In this document: positions 34,669-45,606 of the stretch, in pieces
How the letters are laid out: each line of letters starts with the position of its first letter
Numbering within the stretch: the stretch's first letter is position 1
Source of the DNA: Magnaporthiopsis rhizophila
Lineage: Eukaryota > Ascomycota > Sordariomycetes > Magnaporthales > Magnaporthaceae
Assembly: GCA_003049465.1 (NCBI GenBank)
Contig: PYSS01000001.1
Span: 419,646 to 483,645 of the forward strand
Reading direction: 5' to 3'
Length of the DNA stretch: 64,000 nt
Notes under the pieces: model-generated
Seen by the model: the letters and a program-made list of their open reading frames with translations, nothing else
Databases searched by the model: none
Told to the model about the DNA's origin: nothing
Position numbers and translations under genes: made by a program

Positions 34669-37600
34669 TTACAGGGGCTTGCCGCCGATGAACTCGGACC
34701 ACCGGCGGACCTCGGTCGGGATACCGTCTTGACGGGGCAGTTTCTTGCTCATGCATTCGGCAAATAGGATTGCCGTCTAAATCGAGAGAGCCAAGTCAGC
34801 CAACTTCTCATCTTGCGAGCATCATTCTTCGGGTTTTGACCATTGCTTACCTGGGGTTCCATGAACAGAGGGATGCCGAAGTCGACGGCATTGCGGCGCA
34901 TGATGTAGTCGACGTCGTCCGTCGTCTTGGCCCGGGTCAGGGCCAGGTTGAAGACACCCTTGACGTTGTGCTGCTGGAAGGCTTCCCGCAGCGCAACCTT
35001 GTCCTCGGGCAGCGTGATCTTCTTCACCGTCACATTGCCCTTGGCCGTCTTCTCGACAAACTCCTTGACGTCATCTCCGGCGGCGTAGAACTTGTACCCA
35101 AGCGGGCTAAGGTGGTTAACAACCTTGGTGAGCCAATCCCTGTCGGTCTGGCCACCAAGCAGGATACCCTCACCCGGCTCCGGGACGCGGAAGTTCATGG
35201 TCGACTGGACTGAGGCCCAGTAGGCATCGACAAGGTCCTTGCCAAAGCAGGCCATCTCGCCCGTCGACGACATCTCGACACCCAGGAAAGGATCGCAGCC
35301 GGCCAGGCGCGTCCAGCTGAACTGCGGGACCTTGGTGGCAACATAGGGTCGCGTTATCTTCATGAGGTCCACGGGCGCCGGAACGTCCTTGCCGAGCAGT
35401 GCCTTGGTCGCTACATCGACGAAGTTGACACCGAGGACCTTGGACACGAAAGGGAACGAGCGCGAGGCTCGCAGGTTGCACTCGATGACCTTCAACTGCG
35501 GCTGTCCGCCGGGGACGTCGGCCTTGATGATCTGCATGTTGAACGGACCCGTGATGTTCCAGGCCTTGGCCACCTTCTGGGCGATCTCCTTGACGCGCCC
35601 CATGACCTCCTCGTCCAGGTTCTGGGGCGGCAGCACAAGCGTCGCGTCACCGGAGTGGACGCCGGCCTGCTCAACGTGCTCCGACACGGCGTGAACCAGC
35701 AGCTTGCCGTCGTGGGCAACTGCATCAACGTCGATCTCCGCGGCTCCCTCGATGAACTTGCTGATGACCACAGGGTGTTCGGGGCTCACAGAAGACGCCG
35801 CCTCGAGCTTCTCGGCAAGCTCCTCCTCGCTCCGGATTACCGTCATGGCCGCGCCAGACAGGACGTAGCTAGGCCGGACAAGGACAGGATATCCGACCTT
35901 GTTGGCAAACGACTTGGCCTCCTCAGTAGACGTCAGCTCGGCCCACTCGGGCTGATCGACGCCAATGCTGTCGAGGATGGACGAGAATTTCTTCCTGTCC
36001 TCGGCCTTGTCGATATCCTGGGGGTCGGTTCCCAGGATCGTGGCCTTGCCGACTTCCTGGAGCTTCAGGGCAATGTTCTGAGGCAGCTGGCCTCCAAAGC
36101 CAACCACGGCGGCCTTGGCACCCTCAAGTTCGTAGATGTCCATAGTCCGCTCGTAGCTCAGCTCCTCAAAGTAGAGCCTGTCAGCCACGTCGAAGTCGGT
36201 CGAGTAGGTCTCTGGGTTGTAGTTAATCATGACCGTCTTCTCGCCGCTGTTCCGGATCCCTCTAGTTGCCGAGACGGCGCACCAATCGAACTCGACCGAA
36301 CTGCCAATACGGTAGACACCGCTGCCGAGGATGATAGTGCCGTTGTCGCCAAACTCAACATCGTGGACCGAGGCATTGTAGGTGCAGTACAGGTAGTTGG
36401 TCGAAGCCGGGAACTCTGCCGCCAGGGTGTCGATCCTCTTGACGAAAGGGATGACGCCCAGCTTCTTGCGGTGCTCCCTGACCTCGGTTTCTGTGACCTT
36501 GACGCCTCCGACGGCCAGTGCCAAGGCTATCTGCTGGTCCGAGAACCCAAGCTGCTTGGCCCGGAGCACCTTCTCCTTCCTCAGAGATTGAAGGGATGGA
36601 GCAGACTCGATTTCCCTGGCAAGGTCCACAATGTTCTGCAGCTTGTGAAGGAACCAGCTATACATTTACACCAGCTGGGTCAGGAAACAAAGTCCGATAA
36701 ATAAGCAGGATACATGAAGCAGTCTTACCGATCGATTTTGGTGAGCTCGTGAACCTTGTCGACGCTGTAGCCCTCATGAACCATGGCCTGGGCAACGGCG
36801 AGCCACCTGCGGTCTGTAGGGTTCTGCAGCTCGTAGTCAAGGTCTGGGAACTTCTCGGCATTTTTGTTGGGGTTATACCAGCCCGGGAACTTGGGGTCCA
36901 CCATGCGGATGGCTTTCTGGACGGCCTCCTCAAATGTCCTGCCGATGGCCATGACTTCACCAACCGACTTCATTGAGGACCCGATAGACCTGCCAACGTG
37001 CTGGAACTTGGAGAGATCCCAGCGGGGCTGCTTGACGACAACATAGTCCAGAGACGGCTCGAAGTTGCTAGGATGGATGGTCAGCATGCCATGTTTGTTA
37101 CAACACCCCATCAGATATCCGCAGTCCGATTGCAAGAACTTACGCAGTAGTCGTCTAGGTTCATTAGTTAGCAAATTCCTTCCCAGCCACACACTCTGTA
37201 GATTTTTTGGTTTTGCTGCTCACTTTTGTGACTGCATTGGGCAGGGTAGGGAGGGCATTGCCAAGACCAATCTTGGCAGCTGTGTAAGCGAGAGGGTAAC
37301 CCGTCGCTTTCGAGGCGAGCGCCGACGATCTGGAAAGACGGGCGTTCACTTCGATCACACGGTAGTCAAGGCCGTCGGGCTGGAGCGCATATTGGACGTT
37401 GCACTCGCCCACGACACCAAGATGGCGGACAATCTTGATGGCGGCAGACCGGACTGGAATTTTTTGGTTAGTTCCGCGACGACAACGTAATGCACTGAGC
37501 TCCCCACCAATGATTCACTCACGCATATGATACTACATTTGTGATTACAATTAGCATTTCGGGTCACTCAAAAAGGTACCAACATCGCATGTCGGTCACT

Positions 37601-38983
37601 CACCTCCTCATCAGACAGCGTCTGCGACGGCGCAACAACAATTGAGTCGCCAGTGTGGATGCCCAAGGGGTCGAAGTTCTCCATGTCTACGGAGGGTGAG
37701 CTCCCCTGTATTAGTGGCTTGTGGCCCCGGTAGGTTCTTAGGCGGATTCCTCAACTTACTGCAGACGGTAATGCAGTTGTTCTCTGCGTCACGAACAACC
37801 TCATACTCGACTTCCTTCCAGCCCTTGAGACCTTCACACAACCCACGTCAGTACTCGATTGCTCCACCAAGCCAGAGATTCGGCAGAGGGCATGGGGCTC
37901 GCTTACTCTTCTCGACCAGAATCTGGGGCGACAGGGTTAAACTCCTCGCGGCCATTTGTTTCAACTAGCAGTGTGTGAGTGAATGTCGCCGACCACGTAG
38001 ACTTGAGGGTCGATGTGTCGGCTCTCACCTCGTCACGGTTGTTGGCGAATCCACTTCCCAGCCCACCCAGAGCATACGCCGCGCGGACGATGATGGGATA
38101 TCCGACCTTCTCGGCGGCGTCTAGTGCCTCGTCCACAGTGTTGACGGCAATCGACTTGGCGATAGGGATATTGATCTCGTCCAGAGCCCTGGCAAACAGG
38201 TCACGGTCCTCACTGAGCTCGAGGGTCTGGACGCTGGTGCCGAGGACCTTGACGCCATACTTGGCCAGTATCCCCTTGTTGTGGAGCTCGACTCCCAGAT
38301 TCAGGGCAGTCTGGCCGCCGTACGCGAGAAAGATTCCGTCTGGGCGCTCGCGCTCGAAGACGTAGGCACAGTACTCGGCGGTTACGGGAAGATAGTAGAC
38401 CTCGTCGGCGAGGGAGTGGTTGGTCTGGATGGTGGCGATGTTCGGGTTGAGGAGGACCGAGGCGATGCCGGCCTCCTTGAGAGCCTTCAGGGCTTGTGAG
38501 CCTGGACAGAGGCGGAGCCGGGGTTAGTTAAGTGGGTAGCAGAGAGAGCTTCCATACAGAGCTACGATGTGACTCATAGACGAGAGCTTCCAGCTCTCGC
38601 GACAAGGCGCGCGAACCTGAGTAGTCGAATTCGCCAGCCTGCCCAATGGCTAGACCACCGCTTCCGACAACGAGCACCTTCTTGATATCCGAGGCGGCTT
38701 GCTTGAGCATGTCACTTGGCAAATTCCGGAGGTACGAATTGGCATCAGGGGCAGGTTGTGCCAAGGCGGCCGCAGTTGCGGCAAAAAGGCGCTTCGGCAC
38801 CAGCTTTGATTGGGGAAGGCCATTGTGTGTTTGCGACAGCTTCAGCGCAGCGGTGCGAAGCTCTGGCCTGGCGGTGGCGGCGCGAGAGAAGGCGCGGGAG
38901 GCCAGAGGCTGGCAGAGGCCGGGTGCGGCCAGTCTCTGGGATCGGAGCAGAGCCGGAGCTCGGCCGGCCAGTCTGCTCGCCAT
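34669..38983 (-). CDS. CPA2: Carbamoyl-phosphate synthase large subunit, arginine-specific
   Basis: Makes carbamoyl phosphate from ammonia, bicarbonate and two ATP for arginine synthesis, with a separate glutaminase subunit. Eleven exons fit: 38983-38617, 38501-38029, 37964-37907, 37831-37760, 37686-37604, 37532-37523, 37453-37224, 37154-37144, 37067-36729, 36657-34851 and 34776-34669. All join in phase to 1185 residues. The start MASRLAGRAPALLRSQR and following basic, Ala-rich 80 residues look like a mitochondrial presequence, as expected for the arginine-pathway enzyme of filamentous fungi. Both ATP-grasp halves are seen: AIGQAGEFDYSG and NARLSRSSALASKATGYPLA in the first, NYNPETYSTDFD and CNLRASRSFPFVSKVLG in the second. 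The end has an MGS-like allosteric domain. Exons 6 and 8 are micro-exons of 10 and 11 nt. The first intron has a GTTCGC donor. Confidence 0.92.
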
Positions 38984-40284
38984 CGCGTGGGCGTGAAAGA
39001 AGAAGTATTTCGCAGCCGTCAATTGCTTGCACCAGAGCTCGAGAGACCCGAAGAAGGAGAGTCAGATGGGAATTGGTGTCCCAATTGTGAACCCCCGAGG
39101 TTGGGTTCCGCGGTCGAGAAGCTGGAGAGCTTTGACACGTCTTTGGCCGAATGGAAACAAAATCGGCCAGGGATGAATGCGTGACCGGACCAGGCACAAA
39201 AAAAAAAAAAAGTTTGTCAAAGCCCCGGCGTCACCTCCAAGCTGGGCTCCCGGCACCAGCGCCTGCAACTGGAACTGCGCATCCAATGGGTCTACTCGAT
39301 AAGATAGATAACAAACCTTTGCATGAGCTAGGCCCATCCCAGCATCGTCAAGAGGCGGCGAAAAATGGAAGATGGGATTTTGCATTTCTCGATCCCGGCT
39401 GAATCGGGAAGCGGGGCGGATTTATGCGATGGTCCTCGAGAGACTCGCCGTCTCGTCGCCAGGCGATTATTCCAATCTTCGAGTGTTTTTGCTCATGGAA
39501 GCATACTAATCTGGGTCTCCACAACTCAATTTTTTCATGCTCTATCACCCTATGCTGACTGACTGCAATGGTACATTGGAGGGTGTTCAGAACCATGCCG
39601 GGGCCAAAGTAGGGCTTTCCTTGCTACTATCTTCAGGTCAAACTCGAAACGGCAGGCTCTCCTGTACCTAATGAGCGGTCTGCAAACCCCGATGATATCT
39701 ACTACCAACGACTCGAGTATATAAAGAACAAAAGCGATCGGAACATTCCACCGGGCTGAATTATGCGGTCCTTGAGGAAGCGTGTTCGGCACACATCTTC
39801 AAAATAGCTCCATCAGTTCCTTTATCTTCTCCAAGTTCCTGTTGGAGTCTCTTCCTTTTCCCCACCCCCGATCAAACTTCCATGGCTGGGACGTGTAAAC
39901 GGTTCGCGCGGGCACCGGTGGTTGGTCAGCGTTGTGCGTCACCAGGAGCACCAGTAATAGTGGAGCAAGCAGCTACGGAATTGCCCCTCCATAGAACCCC
40001 GCGACGCGGGAGCTCCCTCGATAACAAAAAGAAAAGCTATGAATTGGCCGATGAGGGGTCAATTCTAACCGTGCTAGCACGGTGATGTAAAGCGGCGCCG
40101 TAAACCTGTCACGCGTAGCAACCCACCACCACATCAGCTACATCGCCGCCACGATCTCTCGCGATCTTGACCCGACATTCTCTCGTTTACTCTTTTGAAT
40201 ACTTCAGTCATTCCCGGCACATGTGGAAGCGTTGCTGCAGAATCCATCCTAGTTATTAATATCAACCGTCCTTTGCGAAGAACC
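38984..40284. other. Bidirectional promoter region, CPA2 and TMA22
   Basis: About 1.3 kb between divergent genes. It contains an A run at 39199-39212. No coding signal is supported. I did not find an arginine-attenuator-type uORF next to the CPA2 start. Confidence 0.55.
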
Positions 40285-41295
40285 ATGAGCGCCGAGCCAG
40301 AGCAAGCCGAGGCCGTGAGCCTCGAGCCGCAGGCTCGCGTCGTGGTGTACTGTGGAGGTGCGCCCACGTTCCTCCCCAACCAGCTCTTCCAACACAGCTC
40401 TATCTCGGCCAATACTGGCTGGGAGCATCACAGAGTCGCATCCTAACAGAACATGCTCTCGAATTTAGTGTGCACTCTACCCCCAGAGGTATGACAATCG
40501 ATTCTCCCCAAGCACGTGTGTCGCTGGCATCCAACTTCCTGCCCGCCCACCCCTCGCTTTCTTCTCTAACGATGGAATACGAACAACATCCTACTACAGT
40601 ACTGCGAATATGGCGGCACAGTCAAGAAGTGCCAGGATTGGCTTCAGAAGTCCCACCCGGACATGTACTCGAGGATATGGTCACCAGGTCCGTTGAGCAA
40701 GCCCTTCTGTCTCCGGGGCGCTGCTAGGCATGTGCCCTCGTATATGTTCTAACATGCCCGCATTCCCCCATACAACAGAAGCACTAGAAGCCGCGACCGC
40801 CTCCCTATCCGTCGAAGCCCAGCAGCGCGCCGAGAAAGACGCCAAGAAGAAGGCCGCCAAGGCCGAAGCGGCGGAGCAGAAGCAGGCCGACAAGCTCGCG
40901 TCAAGCGTCGTCACCATCAAGAGGATCGAGCGCAACAAGCGCAAGTTCGTCACCTCAGTCGCCGGCCTCGAAGCCTTCGGGCTGGATCTGAAAAAGGTTG
41001 GGCAGAATCACCCTCCCTTCTCTCCCCAGCCCAGCCCGGTCATGGCACCACGCAGGAAGACTCTTACTGACTGTCGAGTTGATATTAGGTTGCGAAAGAG
41101 TTCGGAAGGAAATTCGCTACGGGCTCTTCTGTGACAAAGGTTCCGAGCGGAGGAGAGGAGATTGTGGTCCAGGGTGACGTGAGTCAAGAGGTCCAGGACT
41201 TCATCTTGCAAAAGTACAAAGATGTCCCCGAGGACAACATCGAGTTGGTCGAGGATAAGAAGAAGAAAAAGGACGCTGCCGCAGCCGACAGTTAG
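40285..41295 (+). CDS. TMA22: Translation machinery-associated protein 22 (DENR homologue)
   Basis: A ribosome-associated protein that, with its Tma20/MCT-1 partner, recycles 40S subunits and removes tRNA after termination. Five exons, 40285-40357, 40469-40488, 40600-40687, 40779-40996 and 41089-41295, join in phase to 201 residues. The N-terminal zinc-binding region reads VVYCG, then VCTLPPEYCEYGG and CQDWL, with its four Cys spread over exons 1-3. The SUI1/eIF1-like domain is at the C-terminus (VTIKRIERNKRKFVTSVAGL, then KFATGSSVTK and IVVQGDVSQEVQDFI). Exon 2 is only 20 bases. A charged Lys/Ala linker separates the halves. The identity is secure. Confidence 0.93.
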
Positions 41296-42345
41296 AGATT
41301 AAGAACGGCAGATCGACAATAGCATGCCATCATCGCATGGTCGCAAGCGGACCTAGATCGTGGAAATGGCGAGGCGGCCGGCAATTCCGTGGCGTCCTCC
41401 AGCCCGTCCGTAGCCTCGGCGACTGCGCAGCAAATTCCGGCAGTTTGAAGGACAGGCGTTCGGGCTTTCACACGTATCCTGGATTTTTTTTTAATCCTGA
41501 ACAACAGCGAGCCCAATATTGAAGCGGAATGGACAGCTGATCTGCGCAGCAGTGACTATATGCCAATCCTTTCGTAACCACTGGAGTAACGGCGACAATG
41601 TATATGCCACATAAGAAAGGAGAAAGGAAAGGCAGAGGAAAGAAAAAGCAAATTCCTCAGTGATCACCCACCTGAGTACTACCTAGTTCGGCCATCATAC
41701 ATTTCAGTACTGGGAAGGAGGGCCCCAACCAATATAATAAGCGACCCTCGTCACCTTCCTGTGACCCCGCTCAATACTCACCCTTTTAGGAAGAATACAT
41801 GGCAACATCCCCTCTCAGCCACTGTCGCTTTGTCTGTTTACGAGGAGTCGACCAACGCCGCCAGGATGGGGCCAGGGCCAGGTTTTTGGCACCCCTCCAT
41901 TTTTCTACGTCCAGGGAGCCGCTTTTTCCACGCATGTCGCGCAGGTGTTGTCGAGGGTGAGTTACGGGTGATCAGCCTGAGCTACTACAAGTAAAGCGGC
42001 AATGCCCACCATTTGTGCCCGCGAACCTCCCGGATCCAGGCCCCAGGCGTCCCAGGCCACAGCTGCGCAATCGTCAATCCGTTTCCGCCAGCCCCCTTGT
42101 CGAATGCTGAGCTGCGTTATGTTACGTTGGTGTGATGGCCCGTAACACGCAAGGCGTTTTCTTAGTTAGGCTGACATGCCCGGTAGCCTGCGTCCGCGCA
42201 CACTTAAAACCTCATGCATATATGGGTGCCAACGCCTTTATTTAAACCACAGTCGCTTACCCTCCCATCCTTTATCCCATTCTTTCCGCAAACTACTTCC
42301 CAATAGAAAAAGCGCCCTGCCATATCTGAACCCTCCGGGCTTTAA
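41296..42345. other. Intergenic, left border of the HET region
   Basis: About 1 kb between TMA22 and the first HET gene, with short T and CT tracts. An in-frame TAA at 42343-42345 closes the HET reading frame on its left side. No other gene is supported. Confidence 0.55.
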
Positions 42346-44937
42346 AGACATAATGTCAATGGAGCTGATGGAAAGAGTTTTGGAACAAAGCCGCACGACA
42401 TCTCCGTCAGCACCTGGGGAAATTCCGCCTGCAAACAATTCTACTGTAATCACCCTCTGCGCCGGGAAGATGAGGAGATACGCGTCCTGCACCTGGACCC
42501 TCCAAGCGATAGAAAACTCGTCGGCCACCTGGGGGTCGTCAGCTTGAAAGCGAACAGCAACGACCGGCCCAAATTCGCCGCACTGTCTTACGTTTGGAGG
42601 CAACCCGTGGACGGCGAAACGGATCAACTCCGAACGATACGCCTATCTAACGCCTTTGAGTTGGAGATCACCACAAACTGCTACGCCGCCCTCCAACAAA
42701 TCCAAAACAACCAGCATAATCTCGGTGCCATTCCCATTTGGATAGACTCGATCTGCGTCAATCAGATGGACAAGGCGGAACGAGAGTGGCACGTGAACGA
42801 TCTCATGGGGCGTGTCTACACGCTCGCGAATAGCGTTTACATATGGCTGGGCCAGGGCACCAAAGGAACCGACCGCGCCATGGATTACCTGGGACAGTAC
42901 GCCGTCGTCTTGCGGCGCCTTCCGATAGCAGAATATGCTACGGCCGGCGGCATCACGGGTTTGGACAGGGAGATTGACGACTGCCGATCTAAAGCCAAGG
43001 GTGATTACCTCCGGCGGCTCAGTTTGGTGGCCACGTCCTTCCGGTGGTGGCGGAATCGGCAGCCGCGCGAGGACATAAACGAGCTGCTCTCCATGCCATG
43101 GATCTCGCGCGTGTGGGCGTTCCAGGAAATCACCCTGGCATATCACCCTGTCGTTCTCTGCGGCAACCGCGTGCTCACCTGGGGCGACATGGTAAATGCG
43201 CTACGCCATCCTGCCCCGAGGCCATCTAGGATTTCTTACGCCTCGGTGGCTGGGCCTTTCCGCCATCCCCAGCAAGGGCCCGCCAGCTGGCGCATGATTA
43301 TACTCTTCTGGTTCGTTTTCCGTCGGCCCTTCCCCCGCGCGAGCTCACTCATCGTCGGCCACGAGGCTGGCGGTGGCGACAACCCCGAAGCCGGCCGGTT
43401 AAGCCCGCAGTCCTTCTTCGAGATTCATAATATCATGCCGACAACTTCCAGCGCCACAGCAGGGGAGCATTCGTGGCTGTTGTGGAGGCTTGCAATCGTC
43501 TTCGTGAATGTAATGCTAGATGTCGCTTTCGTCAGGTTTGGCGGCGCTGCAGTTTCGGAAGAAGTTCGCAAACTCGGCGGGGCACTAGCATATTTCGCAA
43601 TGTTGGCGATGATGGGTATACATGCTGCTGGCAGCTGGGTGTCCGCCGGCGGCTTATTATTCGTCTTATTCGGGCGTTCACAAAGTGCTTTGGAACTCGA
43701 GATGCACCGAGAAGATGCTAAGCACGGGCATCTAGTACTACTCGCCGCGATCCAAATAGCGTTACGTTATCGCGCTTGCGCCGTGGAGCACGACAGAGCT
43801 TATGGCTTGTGGGGTATCCTAAAAGCCCTCGAGGTCAAGCTGCCCGACGTTGACTACAACCAAGGGGTCGGTGTTTTGTACAGCGACCTGCTGGCCATAA
43901 TGGTCAAATGGCAGCCCGCGGCCGTCGGCTTGATCCTGGATGCTGGCACGATACAATCAGGGCGTGACCCTCTGGGTGACGCTCCCTCCTGGGTTCCCCG
44001 CTGGACTGGCGGCTCCAAACATATACCCAGCCCATGGATGTCCATGAAGTATAACGCCAGGTTCCAGCAGCCCGCCCTCCTACCGGTCTCACAATCAGCG
44101 TACCCCGTTATAGAGGGCAAATTTTTGCGCCTCCTCGGTCGGCCTCACGGCGTGATTCAGGTTATAACTACGTTTGATAACTACGTGAACCCTCCGCCTC
44201 CCACCACAAGCCACAAAAGGAGTTTCCTCCATTGGGTACAACACGCAGAAGATTCTATCCGCCGCGGTCGCGAAGTGACACCACCCACCCCCAGCGTCAA
44301 AACCTTGCTTCGCTATTACCGCCACCCGGTATGCTCAGTTTACGCAGTGGCCAAGGGTTTGGCTTTGGAGAGGAGAGAGCTACTTTCGGCCGTGCCACGG
44401 CGTGACCGGCATCGGACGCCATATGACTTCAGCAAGGAGAAGAAGCAATTTTACTGCTTCGAGCGGCTGCATCACGCAGTCGTCGGCACTAATCCGGCCC
44501 AGGGGGCCGCCAGAAGCGACATTGGGGTTGGAACTGCACCAAACGACGACGTGTCCACCATGATTGAGCGGGTCAGCGGCGCCAATGACCTTTTGGACAG
44601 CCTTGTCCTCGACCTCATCGAGGACAAGAGATGTCTTTTCGTGCTTTCGAATGGGCTGGTTGGTAGCGGCCCGCTCGGCATGCTGGACGGCGACGAGGTC
44701 TTCCTCCTCCAGGGCGTATAAACCCCCATGGCGCTGCGACGAACGGCAGCGACGACTGCGGAAACATACACAGTCGTGGGAGCCGCACTTGCACACGGAA
44801 TTATGCACAGGGACTATTTATCACGTACGTTTTATGATAACGCCAGAAGTCGGTATACTGACGGTATGGATATTCTCCCCAAGGATGTTGATATCTCACC
44901 TCCGCACAGCTGGGACAAGGAAATCACAATCACATAG
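42346..44937 (+). pseudogene. HET-domain gene, membrane-spanning type, with disrupted ends
   Basis: Encodes a heterokaryon-incompatibility (HET) domain protein; family members trigger cell death after non-self recognition. The domain runs from about 42460 to 43200, with IRVLHLDPP, KFAALSYVW, IPIWIDSICVNQMDKAE, VYIWLG and PWISRVWAFQEITLA. Hydrophobic stretches at about 43470-43530 and 43585-43675 suggest membrane spans in the middle. EHDRAYGLWGIL and DAPSWVPRW follow. The frame is open from 42346 but has no in-frame ATG before the domain. ATGs at 42176 and 42353 are in another frame, and I could not find a convincing intron to join them. A TAA at 44719-44721 interrupts the frame; it then stays open for 71 codons with the family's usual C-terminal pattern (YTVVGAALAHGIMH). 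It may be a decaying gene or have an unseen 5' exon. Confidence 0.7.
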
Positions 44938-45606
44938 GTAAGGTAAATAATGATACCCATACCTAGTACCTACCTAGGTAGGGGTATCTATCGACCAAGG
45001 AACTGAAGGGAAATTTGTAACAACCCAGAGTGGTGGTGCGCGCTTCTCCTTGGATAGGCTGTGCAGACGAGCGATTCAAGCGGCGGCTTGAAAAGATGAC
45101 CTTTTGGAGTGCCATTGGCGCAGAGGCATAAGAAATGCCAAGGTTGATCCAATGCGCTGCTGTCCAGGGGCTTCATGATCCTCCAAGTGCCTCTGCAGGT
45201 GTTAGGAAGGAGAGCTTCTTTAGGCTCTCGGCAATCTCGCGAACCTCAGCCGTGTCGACCTGCTTAGCAATGACTATATGTTCATCCATTGTAACCTCGC
45301 TGTCAACCTGGGCTCTCGCTCGCCAACGGACGGAGCCGCGGGAGGGCGGCACGGACCGCCGCGCCACATAGACAAATACGCCAAACAGCAAACGATCAAC
45401 AAGGCAAACAGTTGGGCGCAGGGCGGGGTCGTGTCCGCCTTGTCCGAGCTCTGGATGAGCCCACACCGTGGTTCCCCTCTCACCCAGTTGGTTCCTGACA
45501 TTCTCCTTAGAAACACGCCGGGAAAAAGTGCCGGCGCAAAAAGCACGGATCTCGTCAAGCCAAAAGGGCGCTCTCGCATAGCCACTCAAGGACGTCGAAC
45601 GCAAAG
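44938..45606. other. Intergenic between the two HET genes
   Basis: A spacer of about 670 bases with an acctagtacctacctaggta motif at 44961-44980. A 420-codon frame on the minus strand covering 45173-46435 is a shadow of the HET gene on the other strand. Confidence 0.5.
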
